NCBI GenBank assembly: GCA_965221505.1
Contig: CBDCSI010000001.1
Location: forward strand, 868,001-932,000
DNA: 64,000 nt
Reading direction: 5' to 3'
Origin: CAZPXZ01 sp965221505
GTDB lineage: Bacteria; Pseudomonadota; Alphaproteobacteria; Rhodobacterales; CAZPXZ01
Both the position numbers and the translations under genes were made by a program. The notes beneath the pieces were generated by a model that worked only from the letters and a program-made list of their open reading frames with translations, made no database searches and had not been told where the DNA came from. This document shows, in pieces, positions 15,001 to 30,000 of the stretch (within the stretch, counting starts at the first letter, position 1; each line of letters begins with the position of its first letter).

Positions 15001-18000
15001 TCTGGACGCGACGGTGTCGTTGTCGTTCGCGAGCGGCCAGGACGTCGGGGATCTGGCGGGCAACGCACTGACGAATACGTCTCCGGTGGGAAGGAACGAC
15101 AACGACTACGTCCTGGACAACACGGCGCCGAGGGTCTCGTCGATTTCGCTTCTTTCTCCGTCGGCGTCGGTGACGAACGCGGACCGTGTCGTGTGGCGGG
15201 TGACGTTCTCCGAGGACGTGCGCGAGGTCGACGCGATGGACTTCGGCGCGAGCGGAACGACGGCGCCGCTGACGGTTGCGGCGAACGGAAATTCGACCCG
15301 CGAGTATGACGTTGCGGCGACTGGAGGCGATCTGGCCGTGCTCGACGGGCCGCTTGCGCTAACCGTCAGGAGCGGAGAGATCACGGACCGAGCCGGCAAC
15401 CTGCTGACGGATCCGACGCCGAGCGGCACGAACGACGACACGATCCTGATGGACAACACGGCGCCGACGGCGGTCTCGGTCGCCCGCCTGTCGCCGACCG
15501 ATTCGCCGACCGATGCGGACAGCGTGACCTGGCGGGTGACGTTCTCGGAAGCCGTCCGCGAAGCGGAGGCGGCAGACTTCGCCGTGATCGGAACGACGGC
15601 GACGCTGGCGATCGCGGCGAACGGGTCTTCGAACCGCGAATTCGACGTGACGGCGTCGGGCGGCGATCTTGCCGGACTGAACGGGACGGTGACCCTGGCG
15701 TTCGCGACCGGGCAGGATATCGAGGATCTGGTCGGAAACGCGTTCTCGGGCACGATACCGGGCGGCGACAGCGACAGTGCGTATGTCGTCGACAACGCCG
15801 CGCCGACCGTCGCGTCGATCGCGCGTCAGGCTCCGTCGTCGTCGCCGACCAATGCAGACAGCGTGACCTGGCGCGTGACGTTCTCGGAGGCGGTCCGCGG
15901 GGTCGATGCGGCCGATTTCAGCGTAAACGGAACGACGGCGACGCTGGAGGTCGCGGCGAACGGCAGTTCGGACCGCGAATACGACGTCACGGCGTCGGGC
16001 GGCGACTTGGCCGGGCTCGACGGGACCGTGACGCTGGCGTTCGCATCCGGGCAGGACATCGAGGATCTGGTCGGAAACCCGTTGGCGAACGCGACTCCGA
16101 GCGGCGTCGGCGAGAACGCTTTCGTCCTGGACAACACCGGACCGGTCGTGACCCTGAGCGGAGTGCCGACGCAGACGAACCGGGCCTTCACCGTGACGTT
16201 CACGATCGCGGAGGAGGCGAGCGGTCTCGCCGAATCGGACGTTTCGGCGACTGGAGCGACCGTCTCGAACTTCGCCCAGGACCCGGACGATACGGGGGTC
16301 TACACGGCGACGGTCACGCCGACCGCAGACTTCACGGTCGCCGTCGCCGCCGGGGCGGTGACCGATGCGGTGGGCAACGGCAACGCCGCGGTGTCCGCTT
16401 CGGGTCAGTACGCGACCGACGCGACGGCGCCGAGGGTGACCTCGATCCTGCGACGGACGCCTTCCGAGTCTCCGACGAACGCGGACTCGGTGACCTGGCG
16501 GGTGACCTTCTCGGAAGGCGTGAGCGACGTGGACGCATCGGACTTCGTTGCGAGCGGAACGACGGCGCTCCTGTCGGTGGCGGCGAACGGGAATTCGACC
16601 AGCGAGTACGACGTGACGGCGTCGGGCGGCGACCTGGCCGAGGCGAACGCGACGGTGTCGCTGACCTTCGTCTCGGGACAGGACATCGAAGACGCGGCCG
16701 GCAATCCGCTGACGAACGCGACGCCGACCGGCACCGACCAGAGCGCCTACGTCCTCGACAACGTTGCGCCGACCGTCTCCTCCGTCGCCCGCAAGACGCC
16801 CGCTTCGTCGCCGACTTCCGCCGACTCGCTGACCTGGCGGGTGACGTTCTCCGAAGCCGTCAGCGACGTGGACGCCTCGAGCTTCGAGGCGACCGGAACG
16901 ACCGCGGTCCTTTCGGTTGCCGCCGACGGCAGCTCGAAGCTCGAGTATGACGTGACGGCGTCGGGCGGCGATCTGGCGGACCTGGACGCGACGGTGACTC
17001 TGTCCTTCGCGAGCGGCCAGGACATTGGGGACCTGGCAGGCAACGCGCTGGCGGACACGACGCCGGGGGATACGGACGAAAGCGCGCTCGTCGTGGACAA
17101 CGCGGAACCGACCGTGCTCTCGATCGCCCGACTGACGCCGGGGTCGTCTCCGACCGCAGCGGACAGCGTGTCCTGGCGGGTGGCGTTCTCGGAGGCCGTT
17201 CGCGGGGTCGACCCGGAGGACTTCGGCCTCGGGGGGACGACGGCGAGCGTTTCGGTTTCGCCGAACGGGAGTTCGAACGCCGAATACGACGTGACGGCGT
17301 CGGGCGGCGATCTGGCCGGTCTGGACGGGACGGTGACGCTGTCCTTCGCAAGCGAACAAGACGTCGAGGATCTCGCGGGCAACGCACTGACGACCACGAC
17401 GCCGAGCGGCACAGACGACAGCTCCTATGTCGTGGACAACGCCGCGCCGACGGTTTCCTCGATCGTGAGGCAGACGCCTTCGTCGTCGCCGACCGGCGCG
17501 GACAGCGTGACCTGGCGGGTGACGTTCTCAGAGGGCGTGAGGGAGGTTGGCGAGACGGACTTCAGCGTCGCCGGGACGACGGCGAGCGTTTCGGTCGCCG
17601 CGAACGGCGCCTCGGCCCGCGAGTGGGACGTGACGGCGTCGGGCGGCGATCTGGCGGATCTGGACGCGACGGTGACGCTCTCGTTCGCGAGCGAACAGGA
17701 CGTCGAGGATCTGGCAGGCAACGCTTTGTCGAATACGACCCCGGTCGGCACCGACGACAGCGCGATCGTCCTGGACAATACGGCGCCGACGGTGGCTTCG
17801 ATCGCCCGACTGTCGCCGTCCGCGTCGCCGACCGCAGCGGACGGCTTGACCTGGCGGGTGACGTTTTCGGAAGACGTCGGCGAGGTCGACGCGACCGATT
17901 TCGGCGTAATCGGAACGACGGCGACGCTGGCGGTTGCGGCGAGCGGTGAATCGAAGCGCGACTACGACGTCACTGCAACCGGCGGCGACCTGGTCGGGCT

Positions 18001-21000
18001 GAACGGAACCGTGACGCTGGCCTTCGCGACCGGATATCACGTCGAGGATCTGGCGGGCAACGCGCTGTCGGACGCGACGCCGGGCGACGTCGGCGAGAGC
18101 TCCTTCGTCGTTGACAACGCCCCGCCGACGGTAGAGTCGATCGTGCGCCAGTCGCCGTCCGCTTCGCCGACCGACTCCGACGCGCTGACCTGGCGGGTGA
18201 CCTTCTCCGAGGACGTGCGCAATGTCGGTTCGGAAGACTTCAGCGCAGTCGGGACGACGGCGGACGTCACGGTCGTCGCGAACGGGGACTCGACGCGCGA
18301 ATACGACGTCACCGCAACCGGCGGCGACCTGGCCGGGCTGGACGGGACGGTGACGCTGACGCTGGCTGCCGGACAGAACGTCGAGGACGTCGCCGGCAAC
18401 GCGCTGACGAAGACCACGCCGAGCGAAGCCGACGACAACGCCTACGTCGTGGACAACACCGGGCCGAGCGTGAGCCTGACCGGCGTGCCGACGCAGACGA
18501 ATCGAGCCTTTACGGCGACGATGACGTTCTCGGAAGAGGTAAGCGGCTTCGCTGCCTCGGACGTTTCCGTGACCGGCGGGACGATGACGAATTTCGCCCC
18601 GCATCCGACCGACGGCAGGACGTATACGGCTACGATCACGCCGCTCGCGAATTTCACCGTCGCGATCTCGGCGGACGCGGCGACCGACGCCGCGGGCAAC
18701 GGCAACGTCGGGGCGGCGGCGTCCGGCCGGTTCGCGGCGGACGCAACGGCGCCGACCGTGTCCACGATCGTCCGCCGGACGCCGCCTGCCTCGCCGACCG
18801 CGGCGGACAGGTTGACCTGGCGGGTGACGTTCCAGGAGGGCGTACAAGGGGTGGACGCCTCGGATTTCGAGGCGAACGGAACGACCGCGACCCTGAGCGT
18901 CGCCCGGTACGGGAGTTCGACCAGCGAGTACGACGTGACGGCGTCGGGCGGCGACCTCGCGACCCTGAACGCGACGGTGACCCTGAGCCTCTCCGAGGGA
19001 CAAGACATCGAGGACCTCTCCGGCAACGCGCTGACGGTCACGACCCCCACTGGAGGCGACGACAGCGCCTACGTCGTGGACAACGCCGCGCCTACCGTGT
19101 CCTCGATCGCGCGGCAGACGCCCGTCTCCTCCGCTACCGACGCGGACAGCGTGACCTGGCGGGTGGCGTTCTCCGAGAGCGTGCGCGGGGTCGAGGCGGC
19201 CGATTTCCACGTGAGCGGAACGACGGCGATCCTGACCGTGGCCCCGAACGGGAGTTCGACCCGCGAATACGACGTGACCGCTTCGGGCGGCGATCTCGCC
19301 GGGCTGAGCGCGACGGTGACGCTGGCGTTCGCGGCCGGACAGGACGTCGAGGATCCGGCCGGAAACGCGCTGGCGAGCACGACGCCGACCGGCAGGAACG
19401 AGAACGCGTTCGTCGTCGACAACACGGCGCCGACGGTGGCGTCGATCGCGCTCGCGACGCCGTCCGCCTCGCCGACGGATGCGGACAGCCTCACGTGGCG
19501 GGTGACGTTCTCCGAAGACGTGCGCGAGGTCGACGAGACCGACTTCCGTGCCGAAGGAACGACGGCGACGCTCGCTGTCGGAGCGAAGGACGGCTCGGCC
19601 CGCGCGTACGACGTGACCGCCTCGGGTGGCGATCTCGCCGGGCTGAACGGGACGGTGACGCTCGCCTTCGCGAGCAGCCAGGACGTCGAGGATCTGGTGG
19701 GCAACCCGCTGACTTCCACGAATCCTATCGGAGCGAACGAAGGCGCGGTCGTGGTGGACAACCTCGCGCCCACCGTGTCCTCGATCGAGCCCCGGACCCC
19801 GTCCGCAGGTCCGACCAACGCGGACACGCTGACCTGGCGGGTCGCCTTCTCCGAGAGCGTGCGAGGGGTCGGCGCGGCCGATTTCACCCTCGGCGGATCG
19901 ACGGCGAACCTGACGGTCGCCGTCGGCGAGGACTCGAGCAGCGACTACGACGTGACGGCCTGGGGCGGCGATCTCGCGGGGCTGAACGCGACGGTGACGC
20001 TGGCCTTCGCGAGCGGCCAGGACATCGAGGATCGGGCCGGCCATGCGCTGACGAGCACGACGCCGAGCGGAACCGACCGCAACGCCTACGTCATGGACAA
20101 CGCCGCGCCGACCGTGACCTCGATCAAGCGCCAGTCGCCGTCGTCGTCTCCGACGTCCGCAGACGGAGTGACGTGGCGGGTGTCGTTCTCCGAGGACGTA
20201 CGCAACGTCGACGAGACCGACTTCAGCGTGAGCGGAACGACCGCGACGCTGGCGGTTGCGGCGAACGGGAGTTCGACCCGCGAGTACGACGTGACGGCGT
20301 CGGGCGGCGATCTGGCCGGACTGGACGCGACGGTTACCCTGTCCTTCGCGAGCGGACAAGACGTCGAGGACTTGACCGGCAACGCGCTGACCGCCACGAC
20401 GCCGAGCGGCACCGACGACAACACCTACGTAATGGACAACTCCGCGCCGATCGTGGCTTCGGTCGCGCGACTGTCGCCCCCGTCTTCGCCTACGAACCTC
20501 GACAGCGTGACTTGGCGGGTGACGTTTTCCGAGGGCGTGAGCGAGGTGGACGAGACGGACTTCAGCGTGAGCGGGACGAAGGCGAACGTGTCGGTCGCCG
20601 CGAACGGAAGTTCGACCCGCGAATACGACGTGACGGCGTCGGGCGGCGATCTCGCCGGGTTGAGCGCGACAGTGACTCTGGCGTTCGCGAGCGGGCAGGA
20701 CATCGAGGATCCGGCCGGCAACGCGCTGACGAACACGACGCCGAACTGGATCGACGGCAGCACGTACGTCCTGGACAATACTGCGCCGGGCGTGGTCTCG
20801 ATGGTACGTCAGTCGCCCTCGTCTTCGCCGACTTCCGCAGATAGCGTGACCTGGCGGGTGACCTTCTCCGAGGGCGTGAGAGAGGTGGACGAGACGGACT
20901 TCGGCGTGAGCGGAACTACGGCGACGCTCAAGGTCGCGGCGAGCGGGAGCTCAGACTCCGAATACGACGTGACCGCGTCAGGCGGCGACCTGGCGGATCT

Positions 21001-24000
21001 GGAAGCCACGGTTACGCTGTCCTTCGCGAGCGGTCAGGACGTCGAGGATCTGGTCGGCAACGCGTTGACCGACACGACCCCGAGCGGCACGAACGACGAC
21101 GCCTTCGTCATGGACAACACCGCGCCGGGCGTGGTCTCGATCGAGAGACTGTCGCCCTCTGCGACTCCCACCAACGCGGATAGCGTGACCTGGCGGGTGA
21201 CGTTCACCGAAGGCGTGAGCGAGGTGGACGAAACGGACTTCGGCGTGGACGGGACGACGGCGACGCTTGCGGTCGCGGCGAACGGCAGTTCGACCTCCGA
21301 ATACGACGTGACCGCGTCGGGCGGCGACCTGGCCGACCTGGACGCGACGGTTACGCTGTCCTTCGCGAGCGGTCAGGACATCGAGGATCTGGCCGGCAAC
21401 GCGTTGACGAACGCGGCCCCGAGCGGGACCGACGACGACACGTTCCTCATGGACAACGTCGCGCCGGGCGTCGTCTCGATCGCGCGTCAGACGCCCTCGT
21501 CTTCGCCGACCGCTGCAGACAGCGTGACATGGCGGGTGACGTTCTCCGAGGGCGTGAGAGAGGTGGACGAGACGGACTTCGGCGTGAGCGGGACGACGGC
21601 GACGCTTGCGGTCGCGGCGAACGGGAGTTCGACCGCCGAATACGACGTGACCGCGTCAGGCGGCGATCTGTCAGGGCTTAGCGCGACGGTGACGTTGTCC
21701 TTCGCGAGCGATCGGGACGTCGAGGATCTGGCCGGCAACGCGTTGACGAACACGACCCCGAGCGGCGTCGACGACCGCACGTATGCGATGGACAACACTG
21801 CGCCGACCGTGTCCCTGAGCGGCGTGCCGACGCAGACCAGCGAAGCGTTCACGGTAACGATGACGTTCTCGGAGGAAGTGAACGGCTTCGAGGCCGGCGA
21901 CGTTGCGGCAACCGGCGGGACGGTGTCGAACTTCGCGCAGAGCGCGACCGAGAGCAGGGTGTATACGGCGACGGTTACGCCGAGCGCGGACTTCACGGTA
22001 TCGGTCGCGGCGGACGTCGCGCGGGATGCGGCGGGCAACGGCAACGAAGCGACGTCGGCGTCCGGCCGGTTCGAGTCTGACGTCACCGCGCCGAGCGTGG
22101 TCTCGATCGCGCGTCACACGCCCCCGTCGTCGCCGACGAACGCGGACAACGTGACCTGGCGGGTGACGTTCTCCGAAGGGGTGAGCGAAGTGGACGAGAC
22201 GGATTTCGGCGTCTCCGGCACGACGGCGACGCTGGCCGTGGCCGCGAACGCGAGTTCGACGAGCGAGTACGACGTGACCGCCTCGGGCGGCGATCTGGCC
22301 GGGTTGGACACGACGGTGACGCTGTCCTTCGCGAGCGACCAGGACATCGAGGATCTGGCAGGCAACGCGTTGACGAGCACGACTCCGACCGGCAAGAACG
22401 AGCCCAAATACGTGATCGACAACACCGCCCCGCGCGTGGCTTCGATCTTGCGACAGACGCCGGCGACCTCGCCCACGGACGCGGACAGCGTCACTTGGCG
22501 GGTGACGTTCTCCGAAGACGTGACAGGGGTGGACGAGACGGACTTCGGCGTCAGCGGCACGACCGCGACGCTGACGATCGCGGCGAACGGGAGTGCGACT
22601 GACGAATACGTCGTGACGGCGTCCGGCGGCGATCTGCCCGGGCTGAACGACACCGTGAGGCTGTCCTTCGCGCCGGGACAGGATATCGAGGACCTGGCCG
22701 GCAACGCGCTGACGGAGACGACGCCGAGCGACAAGAACGAGAGCGCGTACGTCATGGACAACGCCGCGCCGGGCGTGGTCTCGATCGCGCGTCTGACGCC
22801 CTCGTCGTCGCCGACCGCCGCGGACAGCGTGACCTGGCGGGTGACGTTCTCCGAAGACGCGACAGGGGTGGACGAGACGGACTTCGTCGTCGACGGAACG
22901 ACGGCGACGGTGGCGGTCGCGGCGAACGGAAGCTCGATTCGCGAATACGACGTGACGGCTTCGGGCGGCGACTTGGCAGGGCTGAACGACACCGTGACGT
23001 TGTCCTTCGCGCCGGCACAGGACATCGAGGACCTGGCCGGCAACGCGCTGACGGAGACGACGCCGAGCGACAAGAACGAGAACGCGTACGTCATGGACAA
23101 CGTCGCTCCGGGCGTGGCTTCGATCGCGCGTCAGACGCCCTCGTCGTCGCCGACCGCCGCGGACAGCGTGACGTGGCGGGTGACGTTCTCCGAAGGCGTG
23201 CGCGAGGTGGACGAGACGGACTTCGGCGTTGACGGGACGACGGCGACGCTGTCGGTCGCCGCGAACGGCAGTTCGAACCGCGAATACGACGTGACCGCCT
23301 CGGGCGGGGATCTGGCCGGGCTGAACGACACCGTGACGCTATCCTTCGCGCAGGGACAGGACGTTGAGGACCTGGCCGGCAACCCGTTGACGAACACCAC
23401 GCCAGACGGAAAGAACGAGACTACGTACGCGGTGGACAACGCCGCGCCCGGGGTGGTCTCGATCGCGCGACAGACGCCGGCGACGTCCCCCACGGCCGCG
23501 GACAGCGTGACCTGGCGGGTGACGTTCTCCGAAGGCGTGAGCGAGGTGGACGAGACGGACTTCGGCGTCGACGGGACGACGGCGACGCTGTCGGTCGCCG
23601 CGAACGGCAGTTCGAGCCGCGAATACGACGTGACCGCCTCGGGCGGTGACCTGCACGGGCTGAACGAAACCGTGACGCTGTCCTTCGCGCAGGGACAGGA
23701 CGTCGAGGACCTGGCCGGCAACGCGCTGACGGAGACGACGCCGAGCGACAGGAACGATGACACGTACGTCCTGGACAACTCCGCACCGGGCGTGGTCTCG
23801 ATCGCGCGTCAGACGCCCTCCTCGTCGCCGACAAGTGCGGACAGCGTTACCTGGCGGGTGACGTTCTCCGAAGGCGTGCGCGGGGTGGACGAGACGGACT
23901 TCGGAGTCGACGGGACGACGGCGACGCTGGCGGTCGCGGCGAACGGAAGCTCGACCCGCGAATACGACGTGACGGCCTCGGGCGGCGACTTGGCCGGGCT

Positions 24001-27000
24001 GAACGACACCGTGACGCTGTCCTTCGCGCTGGGACAGGACATCGAGGACCTGGCCGGCAACGCGCTGACGGAGACGACGCCGAGCGAGACGAACGAAGAC
24101 ACGTACGTTCTGGACAACGCAGCGCCGGGCGTCGCTTCGATCGCGCGCCAGACGCCCTCGACGTCGCCGACCTCCGCGGACATCGTGACCTGGCGGGTGA
24201 CGTTCTCCGAAGGCGTGCGCGAGGTGGACGAGACGGACTTCGGCGTCGACGGGACGACCGCAGCGCTGACGGTCGCGGCGAACGGAAGCTCGACCCGCGA
24301 ATACGACGTGACCGCCTCGGGCGGCGATCTGGCCGGGTTGAACGACACCGTGACTCTTTCCTTCGCGCAGGGACAGGACGTCGAGGACCTGGCCGGCAAC
24401 CCGTTGACGAACACGACGCCAGACGGAAAGAACGAGACTACGTACGCGGTGGACAACGCCGCGCCCGGCGTGGTGTCGATCGCGCGACTGACGCCGGCGA
24501 CGTCCCCAACGGACGCGGACAGCGTGACCTGGCGGGTGACGTTCTCCGAAGGCGTGAGCAAGGTGGACGAGACGGACTTCGGCGTCGGCGGCACGACCGC
24601 GACGCTGGCGGTGGCTTCGAACGGGAGTTCGAACCGCGAATACGACGTGACGGCTTCGGGAGGCGACCTGCCCGGGCTGAACGACACCGTGAGACTGTCC
24701 TTCGCGCAGGGACAGGACATCACGGACCTGGCCGGCAACGCGCTCACGGAGACGACGCCGAGCGACAGGAACGATGACTCGTACGTCATGGACAATTCCG
24801 CGCCGGGCGTGGTCTCGATCGCGCGTCAGACGCCCTCCTCGTCGCCGACGAATGCGGACGGCGTCACCTGGCGGGTGACGTTCTCCGAAGACGTGACAGG
24901 GGTGGACGAAACGGACTTCGGCGTCGACGGAACGACCGCGACGCTGGCGGTCGCGGCGAACGGGAGCTCGAACCGCGAGTATGACGTGACCGCCTCGGGC
25001 GGCGATCTGGCCGGGCTGAACGACACCGTTACGTTGTCCTTCGCGGAGGGCCAGAACATCCGGAACCTGGCCGGAATCGCGTTGGCCGACACGACTCCGA
25101 GCGGCAAGAACGACGACACCTACATCGTCGACAACACGGCGCCGGGCGTGGCCTCGATCGTGCGCCAGACGCCCTCGACGTCGCCGACCTCCGCGGACAG
25201 CGTGACCTGGCGGGTGACGTTCTCCGAAGGCGTGCGCGAGGTGGACGAGACGGACTTCGGCGTCGACGGGACGACCGCGACGCTGGCGGTCGCGGCGAAC
25301 GGAAGCTCGACCCGCGAATACGACGTGACCGCCTCGGGCGGCAATCTGGCCGATCTGAACGGCGAGGTGACGCTTTTCTTCGCGCAGGGCCAGGACGTGG
25401 TGGACCTGGCCGGCAACCCGTTGAAGAACACGACCCCGAGCGGCACGAACGACGACACGTACCTCGTCGACAACGCCGCGCCGGGCGTGGTGTCGATCGC
25501 GCGCCAGACGCCGGCGACGTCCCCCACGGACGCGGACAGCGTGACCTGGCGGGTAACGTTCTCCGAGAGCGTGAGCGAGGTGGACGAGACGGACTTCGGC
25601 GTCGGCGGCACGACCGCGACGCTGGCGGTGGCTGCGAACGGGAGTTCGAACCGCGAATACGACGTGACGGCTTCGGGAGGCGACCTGCCCGGGCTGAACG
25701 ACACCGTGAGACTGTCCTTCGCGCAGGGACAGGACATTGCGGACCTGGCCGGCAACGCATTGACGGAGACGGCTCCGAGCGACAGGAACGAAGACACGTA
25801 CGTCATGGACAATTCCGCGCCGGGCGTGGTCTCGATCGCGCGTCAGACGCCCTCCTCGTCGCCGACGAATGCGGACGGCGTGACCTGGCGGGTGACGTTC
25901 ACCGAAGACGTGACAGGGGTGGACGAGACGGACTTCGGCGTCGACGGAACGACCGCGACGCTGACGGTCGCGGCGAACGGGAGTTCGAACCGCGAGTACG
26001 ACGTGACCGCCTCGGGCGGCGATCTGGCCGGGCTGAACGACACCGTGACGTTGTCGTTCGCGGAGGGCCAGAACATCCGGAACCTGGCCGGAATCGCGTT
26101 GGCCGACACGACTCCGAGCGGCAAGAACGACGACACCTACGTCGTCGACAACACGGCGCCGGGCGTGGACTCGATCGTGCGCCAGACGCCCTCGACGTCG
26201 CCGACCTCCGCGGACAGCGTGACGTGGCGGGTGACGTTCTCCGAAAGCGTGAGCGGGGTGGACGAAACGGACTTCGGCGTCGACGGGACGACGGCGACGC
26301 TGGCGGTGACGGCAAACGGTAGCTCGAATCGCGATTACGACGTGACCGCCTCGGGCGGCGATCTGGCCGATCTGAACGGCGAGGTGACGCTCTCGTTCTC
26401 GATCGGGCAGGACGTCGAGGATCTGGCCGGCAACGCGTTGACGAACACGACGCCGAGCGGCACGAACGACGATGCGTACGTCGTCGACAACGCCGCGCCC
26501 GGCGTGGTCTCGATCGCGCGGCAGACGCCGGCGACGTCCCCCACGGACGCGGACAGCGTGACGTGGCGGGTGACGTTCACCGAAGGCATGAGCGAGGTCG
26601 ACGAGACGGACTTCGCCGTCGGCGGCACGACTGCGACGCTGGCCGTGGCTGCGAACGGGAGTTCGACCCGCGAATACGACGTGACCGCTTCGGGAGGCGA
26701 TATGCCCGGGCTGAACGACACCGTGAGACTGTCCTTCGCGCAGGGACAGGACATCGTGGACCTGGCCGGCAACGCGCTGACGGAGACGACGCCGAGCGAC
26801 AGGAACGAAGACACGTACGTCATGGACAATTCCGCGCCGGGCGTGGTCTCGATCGCGCGTCAGACGCCCTCCTCGTCGCCGACGAATGCGGACGGCGTGA
26901 CCTGGCGCGTGACGTTCTCCGAAGACGTGACGGGGGTGGACGAGGCGGACTTCGGCGTCGACGGAACGACCGCGACGCTGGCGGTGACGGCGAGCGGGAA

Positions 27001-30000
27001 CTCGAACCGCGTATACGACGTGGTCGCCTCGGGCGGCGACCTGGCCGATCTGGACGCGACGGTGACCCTGTCCTTCGCGATCGATCCGGACGTCGAGGAT
27101 CTGGCCGGCAACGCGCTGACGGACACGACCCCGAGCGGCACGAACGACGACACGTTCGTCGTCGACAACACCGCGCCGGGCGTGGCATCGATCGAGCGCC
27201 AGACGCCGCCGTCTTCGCCGACCGCTGCGGACAGCGTGACGTGGCGGGTGACGTTCTCCGAAGCCGTGAGGGAGGTCGACGAGACGGACTTCAGATTGAG
27301 CGGTACGACGGCGACGCTGACGGTCGCGACGAACGGGAGTTCGACCCGCGAACGCGACGTTACCGCGTCCGGCGGCGATCTGGCCGATCTGGACGCGACG
27401 GTGACGCTGTCGTTCGCGAGCGATCGGGACGTCGAGGATCTGGCCGGCAACGCGCTGGCGAGCGTGACTCCGAGCGGTACCGACGAGAGTACCTACGCGG
27501 TCGACAATACCGCTCCGACCGTTTCCCTGAGCGGCGTGCCGACGCAAGCGATCGGCGCATTCACGGTTACCGTTACGTTCTCGGAGGAAGTGAACGGCTT
27601 CGAGGCCGCCGACCTGGCGGCGACCGGCGGGACGGTATCGGACTTCGCGCAGAGTCCGACCGACGACAAGACGTATACGGCGACCGTGACGCCGAGCGCG
27701 AACTTCACGGTATCGATCGCTGCGGACTCGGCGCAGGATGCGGCGGGTAACGGCAATGCGGCCGTGTCGGCCTCCGGCCAATACGCGCCCGACGCTACCG
27801 CGCCGAGCGTGGTGTCGATCATGCGGCAAACGCCCTCGTCGACGCCGACGAACGCGGACAGCGTGACGTGGCGGGTGACGTTTTCCGAAGGCGTGACCGG
27901 AGTCGACGAGACGGACTTCGGCGTCGACGGGACGACGGCGACGTTGACGGTCGCGTCGAACGGGAGTTCTACCAGCGAGTACGACGTGACGGCGTCCGGC
28001 GGCAACCTGGCCGATCTGGACGCGACGGTGACGCTTTCCTTCGCGAGCGGGCAGGACATCGAGGACCTGGCCGGAAACGCACTTGCCGACACGACCCCGA
28101 GCGAGACGAACGACGATACGTTCGTCATGGACAACACTGCGCCGACTCTGGTCTCGATCGAGCGCCGCACCCCCTCGACGTCGCCGACCGCTGCGGACAG
28201 CGTGCAATGGCGGGTCACTTTCTCGGAAGGGATGAAGGGCGTCGACTTCACGGACTTCGGCGTCAGCGGCACGACGGCGAATTTGACGGTGGCCGCGAAC
28301 GGGAACTCTGCCAGGGAGTACGACGTGACGGCTTCGGGCGGCGACCTGGCCGACCTGAACGCCACGGTTACGCTCGGCTTCGCGAGCGACCTCGACATCG
28401 TCGATGCGGCAGGCAACGCGCTCTCGACCGCGGGCACTCCGAGCCCGAACGAGACCGAATACGTGCTGGATAACACGGCGCCGACGGTCGCGAAGATCGA
28501 GCGGCAGAAGCCGGGCTCTTCGCCCACCGCCGCCGACGCTATGACCTGGCGGGTGACGTTTTCCGAAGCGGTGGACGGCGTGACCGACGGCGACTTCACG
28601 GTGTCGGGGACGGGCGCGGGGACCGTGACGCGGACAGTGACGAAGCTCTCCGATACCGAATGGGACGTCGAGGCCTCCGGCGGCAACCTCGCCGACCTGA
28701 ACGCGACCGTCACGCTCGGCTTCGCGAGCGACCTCGACATCGCCGATTTGGCCGGCAACGCGCTCTCGACTGCGGGAACGCCCAGCCCGAACGAGACCGT
28801 TTACGCGCTCGACAACACGGCGCCGACGGTGGCGATGATCGAGCGGCAGACGCCGTCGACTTCGCCCACGAACGCGGATGCGGTGACCTGGCGGATCACC
28901 TTCAGCGAGGGTGTCGTCAACGTGGGCGACGCCGACTTTACGGTCTCCGGAACCGGGGCGGGGACCGTGACGCGGACAGTGACGAAGCTCTCCGATACCG
29001 AATGGGACGTCGAGGCGTCAGGCGGCAACCTCGCCGATCTGAACGGACCGATCACGCTCGGCTTCGCCGGGACCCGGGACATCGCCGATCTGGCGGGCAA
29101 CACGCTCTCGACCGCCGGGGCGCCCAGTCCGAACGAGACTGCGTACGTGCTCGACAACGCGGCGCCGACGGTTGCGAAGATCGAGCGGCAGGATCCGTCC
29201 GATTCGCCCACCAACGCCGACACGGTGACCTGGCGGGTGACGTTCAGCGAAGCGGCGGTCGACGTGACCGACGGCGACTTCACGGTCACCGGGACGGGCG
29301 CGGGGACCGTGACGCGGACAGTGACGAAGCTCTCCGATACCGAATGGGACGTCGAGGCGTCAGGCGGCAACCTTGCGAGCCTGAACGGAACGATCGCGCT
29401 CGGCTTCGCCGGCACGCAGGACATTGCCGATCTGGCGGGCAACGCGCTCTCGACTGCGGGTACGCCCAGTCCGAACGAGACTGCGTACGCGCTCGACAAC
29501 GCGGCGCCGACGGTTGCGAAGATCGAGCGCCAGGATCCGACCGATTCGCCGACGGCCGAAGACGCGGTGACCTGGCGGGTGACGTTCAGCGAAGCGGTCG
29601 CGGACGTGTCTGACGGCGACTTCACGGTTACCGGGACCGGAGCGGGGAGCGTGACCCGTGCGGTGACGAAGCTCTCCGGTACCGAATGGGACGTCGAGGC
29701 GTCAGGCGGCAACCTCGCGAGCCTGAACGGAACGATCGCGCTCGGCTTCGCCGGCACGCAGGACATTGCCGATCTGGCGGGCAACGCGCTCTCGACTGCG
29801 GGTACGCCCAGTCCGAACGAGTCCACATACGCGCTCGACAACTCTGCACCGACGGTGGCGAAGATCGAGCGCAGGGATCCGACCGATTCGCCGACCAATA
29901 AGGACACGGTGACCTGGCGGGTGACGTTCAGCGAAGCGGTCGCGGACGTGTCTGACGGCGACTTCACGGTTACCGGGACTGGAGCGGGGAGCGTGACCCG

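Noticed and set aside
23339..28207. Open frame of about 1,620 codons antisense to the adhesin, and similar long ones (for example 30380-34939, 9098-12205)
   Set aside because: They mirror the 339-342 bp repeat period and encode low-complexity Arg-rich sequence. The repeated, GC-rich codons of the sense strand simply lack stops in this antisense frame.
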